Below are positions 47,085 to 60,093 of a DNA stretch of 64,000 nt, piece after piece; position 1 is the first letter of the stretch, and the number at the start of each line of letters is the position of its first letter. Made by a program: the position numbers and the translations under genes. Origin of the DNA: Neelides folsomi (Eukaryota > Arthropoda > Collembola > Neelipleona > Neelidae); the NCBI GenBank assembly GCA_034687125.1, contig JAQGBZ010000005.1, positions 186,001-250,000 on the forward strand, read 5' to 3'. Below the pieces are notes generated by a model that did not search any database, was not told the origin of the DNA, and saw only the letters and a program-made list of their open reading frames with translations.

Positions 47085-49030
47085 TTAGCGAGCATTTGAA
47101 TAAATATGCTTTGATGGAAAAGCACGGAGAATGAAAGCAATGAGCAAACCCGCTGCAATTCCGCTTACGTTCCCAGCTATGCAAAATTCAGGATTAATGA
47201 TGGCATGAAGAAGAGTTTCCAAGATTGGAACCCAAGGGGCCCATCTTGATGACAAGTAGACAGGGAAGAGGCCAAGGAGGAGTGAAGGCTGATAATAACG
47301 TGGTTCGTATAAGTAACAAAGGATCATCCGCAACCCGCAATTTACACCTGAGAGTTAAATATAAAAATATAACTCACATTTAGTTAAATGTTGAACAATT
47401 TAAATATTATAAATAACATTATTTTGATTTTAAAATTACAGTTTCCCATCCGCTTAAGTTGATTATTGTTCACAATCATAGAAAATTTTAATTACTTGAA
47501 AACCCATAGCTTGTATTTGACAAGTGAGTTTCATCTCCATTAAAACAACACAAAAAGGGGCTCAGCGCCACGTAAAAGCAATTTGACAAAATCCCAAGTA
47601 ATGAAATAATCAAAGCAATTGGTTTCCTCTTAAGCTTATTCTCAATTAAGGACCCTGTTTGACATTTAATCTTAAGCTCCATTAAACATTAAATAATTAA
47701 TTCAATCCAATTAATTATTAATAAACCAACAAATGCACTTAATTAATTAAATATTAATATCAGTAGCTAGTTAATTATCTATAGAATTAAGTAATGGTAT
47801 TATTAATAGTTTTATATATATTGATTATTTATTAATTTAATTAATGACCCGCGCCGTAGAGAGCGGCAATGCTCATGAAGAGATGAAGATATCCAAAATG
47901 GAAATAATGAGAGACGAAAATCCTCCACAATTTCCCCTTTCCTTCAACAATTTCATCATAGTTAATTCTCACGTTCTCATGCGTCATCTCGCCTTTAAAG
48001 GCAAATGCCAAAACCTGATAAACATTTTTCAATTTATGATAAAAGATCAATTACCACCTTTTAAATCTATTTAATAATAAGTAGAATCATGCATATTTTA
48101 ATTTAATTCTGAGCAGTAATTTAATTTCATTTTCACCTGGATGAGGACAAACAATAAAGTAATGATTGGCAAGGAGGAAATCCAACGAGGAAAAAATTCT
48201 TCAAATATAAGATAGGAGGTATCATTAAAATCCAAATCTCTCGCGTCGTCATTGATCCAATCCCCAATGTCATAATTGTCCACATCTCCACGCCCACCTC
48301 CGACCGGATCTTCTGTTCTTGGAGGTTCAACAGGAAGGTTTTGTACATTTAATCTCGGTTCAGGAATGGCCATTGGCTCATGGTCAGAATCCTCTAAATT
48401 AGAATCCTCCGTCGCTGTGTTGAAATCTTTCGAATTCAACAGAAGGTTTACATTGGAATCCTCCGTTAAACTTTCAAGTCCTGATTCTTCCTCGAATCTT
48501 TCTCTGATCAACCTTGTAAGTCTGGACAACCGCGTGTCTTCATTAATCCGCTTCACACCCAAAACATCTTTACGACTTTGGTAATTTAACAACCTTGGCG
48601 GTTTGATGATTTCAATATCAGACTTCTCTTCATCTTCGTCGTTTGTTTGGGTCGCCACTTGAACCGAAGTTTGTGAACCAGCTTTTGGGTTCATTTCATC
48701 AGGAACGATAGAATTATTTAATTGTGATTGGCGAGCGTAGACGATGTTTCCTTCATAATCGAATTGAATTCCGTTCACCACACGTTTGGCCATTGTGTTC
48801 AAGAGAGTTGATGGGGGGGAGAAAAGGAATTGGAACTCTTTGGGCTTTTTTGTTTCTAGGTTGTCATTTGAATCCTTTGGTTCTTCTGACTCCTCTGGAT
48901 CATTTGGACTTTCATTCTTTTCTTTGGTGGCGGTTGCTCCCTCAGGGGATAGAAGTGGGCGGTAAACATATTTAGCTTCCAAACTCACATTTTCAGGTGT
49001 TGTTTTTTGAGTTTCATGATTTTCGGACAT
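47085..49030 (-). CDS. RHBDD1-like rhomboid with acidic N-terminal extension, probably inactive
   Basis: Exons (minus): 49030-48137, 48014-47849, 47654-47496 and 47347-47085; 493 residues. Residues 1-~275 are a polar, acidic, disordered extension (EESGLESLTEDSNVN; RTEDPVGGGRGDVDNYD). The membrane part then starts FFPRWISSLPIITLLFVL and follows RHBDD1 order: lumenal loop with SHYFHFGYLHLFMS, GSLIENKLKRKPIAL, the serine helix GFSSVNCGLRMI (Ser 406, in place of GFSG), RWAPWVPILETLLHAII and the last helix IAGNVSGIAAGLLIAF. The catalytic His of the family (GHLAG) is Asn 466 here, and the conserved loop Asn is Ser. The nucleophile is kept but the dyad is broken, so a pseudoprotease role is likely (client binding, as in iRhoms/derlins). 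RHBDD1 relatives act in ER-associated degradation. The start is the ATG opening MSENHETQKT. Confidence 0.78.
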
Positions 49031-50317
49031 TTTCAAACTTAAAATTTCGAATCAATTCTGATAATTTTCATTGGACTTGCATTATTTGATATTAACTAAT
49101 ATGATATAATTAATAACACATGCAAAATTTTGTAATTATAGCGTTAAAGTTAGGATAACTTGAATTTAAATCTAATAAAAACTAATGTAATATAGTTTCA
49201 AAAGTTTCAAAATTAAATAAATTGTTAATTTATCAGTTAAGTTTATAGCAACATTGATGAAATGATTCATACGCCATAGTTAAATCTCTTTTAAGCATCA
49301 ATCCTAATAAGTGCATAATATTATCAAAGACGCCTCTATGTAATCTGCAGTATGGATTTACAACAAGAGCTGTATTCAGCATTGCATTGTAAACGAAGCT
49401 TTAATAAATATAAAGAGAACGGCATTATTTATAAAAACTTGCTTATCCCAATCTATATAGTGTGAAATAAAGATGATTAAAAAACAGTAAAATTATGGAT
49501 CAATTAATTTTACAAAATTAAATTTAACTTCGTAAAAAGTACGGAGATTTGAAATTAAAAATTACCTTTAAATAAATGAAAGATGTAGAATTCATTAAAA
49601 AATAACTTTTGTATAAACAATTTCATAAATGAGTTAGATTTTTGAAGTCGAATAAAAAACAAGAAAACTGCCTGTGTTATTGAATAGGAAAATGGAAATT
49701 TATTTAAACTAAATTATCGTTAAATTTTATTGGGAGATTAAGTTTTTTCTATTGTATTTTAATAGGCCCAAATATAATACATAAAATAAATTATCCCATC
49801 CTTTGCATATTTCTGCTAAATATGAGGAAAAAATTACTAGATAACAATGAATTGACGTTTTTAATTTTTTTGAAGTTTATCAATTAGGAAATAACTACTT
49901 TAAATCAAATACCGCCCATGTACAGATTTAAAAACTAATTAACAACATTATAAAGATAAAACTCCATTGCTCATCAATAATTAATGACATTGACACTTTT
50001 TAAAATGCTTCTCAAATCAGGTTATAATTATGCATTTCGATATAGCAAGTAAGCTAGCAGTCTACAAAGAAATGACGGCGATTGTAAAGTTGTTTATCTA
50101 TTCTTGTCAAATCATCTTTTAAATTCAAACCGACGTCTCGGTTCTAACATCGTAAATAGTAAAATAAAAAAATCTACGCCCTGATTTGCAACACAATAGC
50201 ATAAGGCTATTGAAATAAAGTAAGCCGAGATAAACGATTCTCAAATGCTTGAAATAATCATTTTATCCTTCACTACATTCAAATTAAAGCCTGTTATTCA
50301 AAAATGCTTTTGTCTAA
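49031..50317. other. Intergenic, AT-rich
   Basis: Upstream of the rhomboid gene and 5' of the hAT element. No coding or RNA signal found. Confidence 0.55.
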
Positions 50318-50325
50318 TGGAATTA

Positions 50326-51160
50326 CAATGCCGTAACAGTGATGAGCTGAACTGAGACAAAATCTCAGGGCCCCCGAGGATTTTAGGAATTTGTTGTATA
50401 TAATATTGAGTAGTGAAATAAATATTAACACTAGATAAAATTAACTATTTGATATATTTATGCAATACAAACATCTAGTAATTGTCCCAAGAATGCAAAT
50501 TTATATCATTTATGAAGTAATTGTGTATAAAAATTTAAGTTTAAAAAATTTAAGCCTTCGGCTTTATGCATATAACTTATCTTACAGAACCACAAATCTT
50601 TATAAGATAAATAACTAATATTTTAATAAAACCAATTAGTGCGGATTAAACTTACGTTTATCGTCTTTTCATAAAATTTTGTTTCGGGTGTGAGATACAC
50701 GTAGTTAATGAGTTTTGTTTCATAAAATTACATACATATTTTATTATTTGATACTATTTGATACTTGAAAACAAAAAAAGGTACTTTTTGCTAGCTAAAT
50801 TTTGGATTGAAGACTATGCTTCTATAAAGTTTTTAACACTACATCTCTAAAAAAAATAGTTCGGGACCTAACGGTCCCGGTATTTTGTCAGATTCGTTGA
50901 AATTTTTGATTGGAAAATGCGTTGAAAATGGTCATTTTTATGGAATTTTACAAGTTCGGAAAGATAGGGTCTCCCTCTCCCCAAACAAATTCTCCCGAGA
51001 AGTCTCCCTTTAGATTTGTGTTGTCCCTTTGAACACATCCCTAATAGCTATGTGTATTGTCATTAAATAGATAAAAACCAAAAATTAAAATTATGGTTCT
51101 GGGGTGGGGGCCCCCGATCGAAATTGTATCAGGGCCCCAGGTTTAGTTGTTACGGCACTG
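50326..51160. mobile_element. Non-autonomous hAT transposon with 8-bp target duplication
   Basis: The ends are CAATGCCGTAACA (50326) and, as reverse complement from 51160, CAGTGCCGTAACA. That is a 13-base terminal inverted repeat with one mismatch, of hAT type (CAGTG start). It is flanked by an exact 8-base duplication TGGAATTA at 50318-50325 and 51161-51168, diagnostic for hAT insertion. Both subterminal regions carry GGGCCCC-rich blocks, out of character with the AT-rich host. The 835-base body has no transposase ORF, so it depends on an enzyme elsewhere. Confidence 0.92.
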
Positions 51161-51168
51161 TGGAATTA

Positions 51169-52438
51169 TTGATGAGCTTTGTTTGGACATATAGGGATTC
51201 TTCTCTCTTCAACTAACAGCTTCAAAATGTCTTAATCTACTACTCTTAAAGTTGTTATAATAATGTATAGGAATAAGCATTCGTTTATTATATTAACAAG
51301 TGGTGAGAATCATTCGCGAATCACAAGGCTTTCCATTTTACGAATTATGTTAAATTATAACTACTTTAATATATTCACTTTTATATAACCTGTATCTATG
51401 TATTATGATTCAAATAATGCTCCTATTTGAATTTGAACATTACACCAATCCCACAATCACACATAGGCTAAAGCAATGTTAAAAGCATACATGTCCTTAG
51501 TTGAACTCATTGTTATTGTTAGTTTAACTAGCATAAATGAACTTACATGATGACAATGTTGAGGTTGAGTTTTAAAAAACCCTCATATAATTTAACAATC
51601 AACTCTTCTATATTCTAATGTTGTAAAAGTAGTCAGAGTTGAGTCTTTGTGATTGTGAGTTCCATATGTGTAAGTATTACAATTACAATGCATATTTGGG
51701 AACATTCTTGGAAAATAATTAAGGAACATCTACCAAAAAGCATATACTGATACACGGATATTAGTTATCTATAATAGGTAGCAGTGGAATTGGAGTTATA
51801 TACTATAGTTAAATGGTTATTAGTCTTATTAGAATTAAATTCAATTATTGTGTAGACATTAGTTCAAACTTCAAACATATTCTAATGAGGTATAAGTGAA
51901 TAAAGACCCTGGTATATTTATCAGACAAGTGTTGGTCGTAATGAGTTAATAAGTTATAATTAATAACAACACTACTAACTAACATTAAGTAGTATATTCA
52001 ATTTCTAGAATTCTTTTCACAGTAAATGTTTTCAATTTGCATATATAGGGCTAGAGACTAATAAGGTTCTTCCTTATTTCCACGCTCAAGTAAGGTAATA
52101 GAACACGTAGTTTGGTCGAGAGAGGCTAATGATCAATTAGTTAAATAGAGAAGAGCGAAAGTATTCAACAGTGGAGTATATTTAGACCAAGTAACATTGA
52201 GACATTGAGAGTCCAACATCAAGTGTGGATTGTTGGACGAGGCGTTGACGAGGGACTTAATACCATTTTGAATCAATCTAACCAATTATTCTCTCATCGA
52301 AGTCAAGGGGAAAATTTGATTATTAAAGGAAATTGTCATTGGGGAGTCTTATTGGGTCGAGTGGTATTTGTTTATTTGAGGACTGGGTTTGGGACCAAGT
52401 GGACGTCTCTGTGAAAATCATTTATACTTCGAGTCATC
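51169..52438. other. Upstream region of the amino acid transporter
   Basis: AT-rich up to about 52050. The last ~380 bases are richer in G+C and probably contain promoter and 5' UTR of the transporter. No separate gene. Confidence 0.5.
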
Positions 52439-55400
52439 ATGGTCTCGGTTTTCCAAAAGTTTTTTCGAAGAAAGGTTTTAGACAAAAATGAAGTTAGTTC
52501 AGAACTTAAACGAATCCTCACGACCTTGGACCTCACAATGCTTGGGATTGGAAGCACACTGGGACTTGGAATTTATGTTCTTGCCGGGTCTGTGGCAAAG
52601 TTACAAGCTGGACCAGCCGTTGTCCTCAGTTTCTTTGTCGCTGCAGCCGCCTCCGTCCTTGCCGGTAAGTTTAATATTTATTATATCATTATCAGTGCTA
52701 AAAATTAGTTTATTTAAATAAATTCATAGTTTTATCTACTCCAAAATTGAACAAAAACTAGTTTTATAGCAAAAATGCTTTTTTAAAGTTTACTTTAAAT
52801 ACAATTAAAAGGATCAGAATTGATACAGATAGCATAATGATATTTCCCCAAGACGTATTGATAAGTATTATTGGTACTTGTGCATGTTACTTATAAAATG
52901 AGGAAGGGAAGGAAAACCCAATGGAAATACCTTACACTCACAATACAAATACAAATATAAAGTATTAATAAATAAAAGACATTTTAAAATAAGATAACTT
53001 TATTTAACTTTTCTAAGAATTTGAAATCTTGAAATAATTAAGTAGTTGATTATTTAACGTTCTTTATTTGTCCATATTATGTATGTTATATACACTTATT
53101 AATACATGGCATAATAAAATCGTTTTTTATTCGATATAAATATTGGTCATATGAAGTAAGATACCTTCTATTTTTAAATGTATTTAACCATTTAACGATC
53201 TAAATGATCGATGCTTAAGGTTTAGAAAGAGTAATTTTAATTATAAGTAATGTATTTCCTTCTTAACTCAATTTACAAATAACAATAAAGATTATGAATT
53301 TGATTATTAAAGAGAGATTTAATGAGAATGAGAATTTGAAACTTAATTTTTAAAAGGGCTTTGCTATGCGGAATTTGGTGCTCGGGTTCCCAAAGCTGGT
53401 TCTGCCTATATCTACAGGTCATTTAACTTCCTTATTTATAATAATTTATTAGCTTTAAATCAATTACTATTAATAAGCTCTCTATATTTTTTTCTTCCAG
53501 CTATGTTTGCGTGGGAGAACTTATAGCCTTCATAGTCGGTAATAAACATTCTTATGAACTCACAGCTCATGCAGACATTAAAATAATATTTATTTAAATC
53601 ATTATTTATTTTTATTTAGGATGGAATCTGATAATGGAATATGGTGAGCTGGTCAATTAACAATTATATATCTAACAGACTATTAAATATTTAAATATCA
53701 AATCAAACTAAAATATTTTTTTCAGTCATAGGTAATAAAACTTGTCCCATTGTCAGTAAAATATGAAAACAGAAAAGATAAGAAATTCTTTAAAATTCTT
53801 TAGCTCATTTAAAACATGAAAGTATTTAATTTTAATATGCTTATTTGTTAATTAATGTTAGGTGTTGCGAGTGTGGCCAGAGGCTATTCTGGCTATGTGG
53901 ATTCTCTCTTCGACAAATCAATGCAGCACGCATTTCGATCTATTTTGCCAATAGACATTGAATTCATTTCTCCTTACATTGACTTCTTTGCTTTCGGAAT
54001 AACTCTCGTCTTAACCGGTAATTCAATCACCAAAAGGTTGGCCATAAAACCTAACGAGAAAACTTTTCTCTTATTATCCTTCTAGTCATTCTCGCATGTG
54101 GAGTCAAAGAGTCGTCCATTTTCAACAACATTTTCACCGGACTCAATCTCATTGTTGTTCTTTTTGTCATCGTCGTTGGTTCAATTAAAGGTCAAAAATT
54201 AAGGAGATATTGACAATTAAATGAACCCGTTTAGCAGAGTAGAATAACAGTTATAAATTTTAAATGGTGTGTTTCTTATTTAATTTGTGTGTATTTTAGC
54301 GAGTCCTTCCAATTGGGCCCTCACTGGTGATAATCATACCAACTCCAGTAATGCGAATATTAACATTGTGAAGGGCGAGGTTGGAACTGGAGGGTTTGCT
54401 CCCTTTGGGTTTGCGGGGGTGATGGCTGGAGCGGCCAAATGCTTTTACGGATTCGTGGGCTTCGACTGCATTGCCACGACAGGTGAAATTAATGAAACTA
54501 ATTAGATCCGAGATGAATTCTCCTTTCCCCTTCCTACAAGTTCAAAGAATACATACATTGGATCTAATTCGTTCGCTCATATTGGTCCAAACCCAATGAG
54601 CGGTAAATTGGTCCTTGTAAATTATTTTATGCCCCTCTTATTCCCATTTTTGTACTTTTATTAATATTACATGTATACCATGTTAAATTATACAAGAATT
54701 GTATTTACTATAAGAATTGTATGATATTAATACAATACAGTATTATACAAGTAGATATTATACAATATTATAGAAATACTGCATTTTATAAAATTGATTA
54801 AGTATATATTGATTAATTTATAATACAATGTATATGATGTATGATACTTCTATGTAATATGGTATATTAAGGAATTGTTGAGTTCATAATGTCAAATGTT
54901 GTGTATTTGTGTGTTTTACAGGGGAAGAAGCCAAGAATCCCCAACGAGCGATTCCCCTTGCAATTATTTTTTCGCTTCTTTTCATCTTCCTGGCTTACTT
55001 TGGGATTTCGACCGTTTTAACAATGATGGTTCCCTATTATTTGCAGGTAAGCGATTTTGAGTACAACTTTGACCAAGAAGTTGGGCCAAAAGTTTGAATT
55101 GGAATTGTATTTCAAGGATCCTGATGCACCATTACCATACGCCTTCTCCTACGTGGTGAGTTTTGGACTAGGAATACATCGAAACATCCCCAAGAAACTT
55201 TCTCATCCTTTCATTCCCTTTCCAGGGATTGGACTTTGCAAAGTGGGTCGTTAGCATCGGAGCTCTCTTCGGCCTCTCCACAAGGTTCTTACATAACCAA
55301 ACACACGTTCTCCGCCTCCTTCGAGAAAGTCCACTCAATTTGTAATTTTATTCGATTTAAAGTTTGCTGGGCGCAATGGTAAAACAAACACTTCCTCCGC

Positions 55401-58400
55401 TCTGACTTTCCCAATCTAATAAATACGCTGAGGGCAGTTCCCGCTGCCACGAGTCATCTTCTCCATGGCCAGAGATGGGTTACTCTTCAACTTTCTGGCA
55501 AAAGTACATCCCAGGTTCCAGACCCCCTTCGTGGCCACCATCATCTCGGGGACCTTTGGAGGTTCGTTCTCCCAAAAGCCTTCAATGTCCTCATCAATTT
55601 TATATTTAGGACTCATGGCCGCGATGTTTAATCTCGATGCTCTCATCGACATGATGTCTATTGGAACTCTTACTGCTTACACTCTTGTCGCTATATGCGT
55701 TTTGATTTTAAGGTTCGCGTTTTGATTTTATGGTTCATAAACCAAAAAATCAACCAATTATGACCAAATCTTTCATTTTGGATCTTTCAGGTACAGAAAG
55801 GATGAAGGAGGTGAAGATGACGTGGACGGAGTTTTAAATGATGATCCCACTACTACGGGCAGTTATCTTAAACAAATGTTCAATAGTTCAAATTCTGAAG
55901 CTCCCACAAACCTTTCAACGAATTATTCAACATTGAATATTATAATTTATTGTAAGAATGCCATAATTAAGAATTACAATATGAATTGTATTCAGGTAAT
56001 TTAAATTGTTGATGATTTTGGCAATTCCAATTTACAATTTTTATATTAACATTCTTAGGCATTCTTACCATTTGTTTCTGCGCTTTGGCATTTTTTGGCG
56101 CAGATCAAATTTCTAATGGAAATCCAATCGTTATCATTTGTCTTGGTTTGAATCTCAACTTCTTACATTAAAACTTTATTGCATATAATTCATCATTCAT
56201 ATAACGTTAATTAAAATAAATGATTTAGTTCTTGTCGGAGCTGCTATGATATTACTTTTGTCGTCTCTGCATTTTCAACCAGTTTCAAGAGTCAAATTAT
56301 CTTTTAAGGTAAATTTACTATTATTTTAAGTGTTTTATTTAGAGTTTAGCTAAACCCACAATGTATGCCAATTATGTAAGATACATATTACATGAATGAA
56401 ATACCATGCATAAATTTGACCATTTGGAGAATATTCTTTGTTAGAGGTTTGTACTATATTTGTATTAGCATTGTTTATTTTGCAGGTGCCCTTTGTTCCA
56501 ATCATACCTGGACTGAGCGTAGTGGCGAATGTATACTTGATTATGCAATTGGGTACAGCTACATGGTTGAGATTCGGAGTCTGGATGGTCATTGGTTTCA
56601 TAATCTATGGATATTGTCTCATCAGCGGGAATGCGGACCGAGGATTCGAAAACCAAGGAGCAAACAATGAGAGCTTCGAAGGGGATAACGGAAGAAAATA
56701 TTCAAACGTCTCTCTAACTGGAATTAAGGGGGCTTTTGAACTCAAAGAACCATCAAGAGACACCACAACAACAACTCCCAATGACAATAATAGGAAATCT
56801 GGAAATGAGAAAAGTGACAGAGAAGGAAAAGACACAGTAAATGGAGTTTTGCATGATGTTCCTTTAAAAGACGAAGCTTCTAAAAGTGGACCAAAAATGG
56901 CCAGATTGCACAAAATTTGCCAAAATATGTTTAAACCAAAAGTTAGCGAAGAAAATAAACAAACTTCCAGTGCGAATGATTCAACTAAGGAAAAATCTGA
57001 TTTTAGGCAATCTGTTAAGAAATTCCTTGTTAATAAAACACAATGGCTCAAAAGAGAAAGCATGAATTCGGATGAATATAAAAACTTGGAAAAAATCCTA
57101 AAGAATTATGAAAAGAACTACGAAATGAAACCAATGAAAGATGGCCAGGTTGAAGGAGCCGCTGCTTTGATTGTAGACGCCGTAATTAAAGTTGCTTCTT
57201 CAACAATAGAAATTGCAAATGTGAACGAAGTTGCTCAAAATTGTTTAGCGAATGTTGAACACTCCGATCTTACTCCGGTTCTTATAGATGAAGAAACAAA
57301 GGAAGTGATCAGAAAGGAAAATAAAAGGTATTTTTTTTAATAATTTCCAAATAGTATTCACATTTTACATATTTTGATTTTATGTATTTTATATATTTTT
57401 CCATTTTACATATAATAATTACATTTGTAATGGTTAAGCTTTTCATGTATAGGAATACTATGTAAACTTTAACGTATTTATAACTACATGGTTATGGGAT
57501 GTTATACAGAGTCAAAATGTAATACATTAAAAGATAATCTTTAAAATTGTTTTAGGATTCAAGAAAGTTTAATCTCCAAACCAGGAAATGAAACAAATCT
57601 CGAAAGTGTTACACTGAAAAAGTCATTATTCCTAATGAAAAAGTTTTTGGAAGATGTTGAAAAATCTCATCAAATGGCTCAAAAGTCACTATCAGAATCT
57701 AATCTTAACGAAGATGATGAGAAACAAAACATTAATTTCAAAATTGGAGATTCTGATTCCGATGAACATGAATATGGTTCTCCCCCATATGACAAAGGCG
57801 TTAAAGGAGAATTCTTAAAATCAGCTCTCAAAAAGTCCGGTGGACCAGAAACGTTAAAAGTGAATAATCTGTCTAAAGAGAAAATGGAAAGAAAAGCATT
57901 GGAAAAAACCCAGCAATTTCACGAGATATGCCAAGAAACATTGAACTCGGAAATTCCAAGCGAGAAATCCGTTTTGAGTTCTCCATTAGGGCGTCGGGAA
58001 ACTGTCGAGTTACTTCGGAAATTCCTCGCTAATAAAAAGAACTGGAAGGGAGGAATTGATGTGGAATTTGAGCCACCGGAATTGCCACCTGAGGAAGTTC
58101 TCCATAGGATGATCGACATTCATGAAGATGCTCAGAGAAGTTTCAACGCTTTCAATAATAAAACAAATGAGTTTGATCCAGCAAGGCTTTTGCTAACTGT
58201 TGCTCATATTCACAATTCGGCTCAAAAATCTCTCAAAAATGAAAAGAATGATGAGTCTTACATTCTTCTTGTCACTGAAGAAGCCAAAGCGGAAATACGT
58301 AAAGAAAATAGCCGGTAATAAATTAAACACTTACTAAACATAAATACACATCATTCTATTGTAATTGGATAATTTATGCTTATTTACAATGTAATTTAGA

Positions 58401-59169
58401 TTTATTGGGTTTATTTTTATTCAGGATTCAAAATAAACTTGCTCGAGAAAAATTGGTTAAAATGAAAAATTCTAAAGTTGAACTTCAAATTCAAAACCAA
58501 TTTAATGATAACATGGCTCTCATTCATAATAAAGCCCAAGCGGCTTTCAAAAATAAGCAGATCATTAAAATCGAAAGTCCTTCTTCGGAATCTGGAGAAA
58601 CTGAAAGTTTCATCTCTGGAACAGATGATGAGAGCGAGAATTATCTCCAACAAAAACCAAGATCAGACAGGAAAGTTTCATTCACTCATGAGGAATATTT
58701 CATTCCGGAGTCGACAATTAGCGAAGATCAAAGTTCGGATTTCTCTTGTTCTTCGTCTGGGTCCGAGTCGCCTCCAATGCAGGTCAAATCAATTAAAGAC
58801 CGAAGACCAACAATGGCTGGTAAAGAATTGCTCCAACAGCTTAAAAACCGTTTTGGTGGATTTGATTCAGAGGAAGATGAGGAGGAAGATACTGAAGATG
58901 CGGAAGAAGAAACTGAAAATAATTCCACTTATGGAAGTGAGGAAGAAACCGATGTGGAAAACGTGTCCGATTTTAAGCAAAATAACAATTCCAAGAATCA
59001 GAATCGTGGGTTGAAGGCCCAAAGTGGAAATACGAGATTTGAATCGTCTGATGAAAAGAGTTTGTCAGAGGCAGAAGCAGCCGCGGTGGTTCCCTCCAAA
59101 AGAGCAAAACCGCCAAATGAGAAACCTAAAAACGTTACTTCAATGCTCGAACAGGGAAAGAGCTTTTAA
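52439..59169 (+). CDS. Cationic amino acid transporter (SLC7/CAT) with ~730-residue repeat tail
   Basis: Plasma-membrane APC-family transporter for Arg/Lys/ornithine. Exons: 52439-52664, 53357-53417, 53501-53538, 53620-53643, 53726-53731, 53862-54017, 54086-54190, 54300-54482, 54922-55046, 55117-55155, 55226-55284, 55363-55378, 55438-55561, 55610-55712, 55791-55951, 56059-56145, 56229-56308, 56486-57327, 57556-58314, 58425-59169; total exactly 1312 codons plus stop. Residues 1-~580 are the CAT core: [77 protein letters not shown] and the last helices ending YGYCLISG. Exon 5 is six bases (TCATAG) and exon 12 sixteen. Residues ~580-1312 are a cytosolic, charged tail. It has two related units (~671-812, RLHKICQ...EVIRKENKR; ~932-1065, QFHEICQ...AEIRKENSR), then an acidic Ser/Glu region. 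Ordinary CATs have far shorter tails. Confidence 0.92.
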
Positions 59170-59997
59170 TTGTTTTCAACCACGAAGGGAATCGTTTTAA
59201 TTTTCAATTTATAACCAATAATTATAATTATGTAATTATATGCATGAGTTTTAAATTATATGTCACCTAATTGCTCGATAATTGGTTTTTAGTTTACTTT
59301 CAATTTCATTTTCCATTCAATTTTAGTATCCTTACAAAATGCGTAGTGTTATCTTTAATGTTATAGTGAATAGTGTTAAAAAATTAACCAGTTAATGAAT
59401 TTTCTGTATAGGTAAATTACTATTTAAATAAATACCTGTTCAATAATTGATATTACACAATATTTATGAAATGTTTTAATTGTAATTCTTCATAATAATA
59501 TATTTCAGAAGTTGATTCTAGCACTATGATCTTAACTATGAAGTTCATAATGATTTACATACTTTATCCAATTTGTCAAAACTTTTATCTTTTAAACAAT
59601 AAAAATACAAATAATTTTTAATTTTATCATTAAATCACAAAGTCATGATGTCCTACTTTATTTGTACCACATGTTTGAACTATTCGTACAATTATGCCAA
59701 CTTAATTTAAACTGTGTGTTGAAATTATTCAACCCATTCTTCCTGTTTGACATGCGAATTAATGGATTCGATCACAACTCACGAGATTTCCCCATTTCAA
59801 ATTGAGATAGTAAAATTGTAATTGGAGTCTTTGTCCTAAATATTTTCATCCCTGCGTGTCTAAACGGTTAAAATTAAATTAAATGTGTGTAGGGGTAAAA
59901 GCATAAATAAAGCTCAGGTTGGAATAACGAAATAAACATAATACCTTCCTCAAATTAATAATTCATACGAAGGAGGATTCTTTCCGCAATTCCTCAG
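59170..59997. other. Transporter 3' region and spacer
   Basis: Contains the 3' UTR of the transporter gene. Otherwise AT-rich with no gene. Confidence 0.55.
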
Positions 59998-60093
59998 GAA
60001 CCTGAGAAGCTCGGGTTGTTTCCTCAGAATAAATGGGATCCTTTTAAAATTTTCGACAAAGAAAATATTTGCGAGGCCATCAAGTTGATGAAT
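59998..60093 (+). other. Orphan exon-like open block
   Basis: A 96-base block sits between an acceptor (TTCCTCAG) and a strong donor (GTGAGT). It is open in phase 0 and reads EPEKLGLFPQNKWDPFKIFD then KENICEAIKLMN. Its composition is clearly more coding-like than the surroundings. I find no companion exons within about 800 bases on either side. It could be an exon of a gene with long introns or a leftover of a lost gene. Confidence 0.33.
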
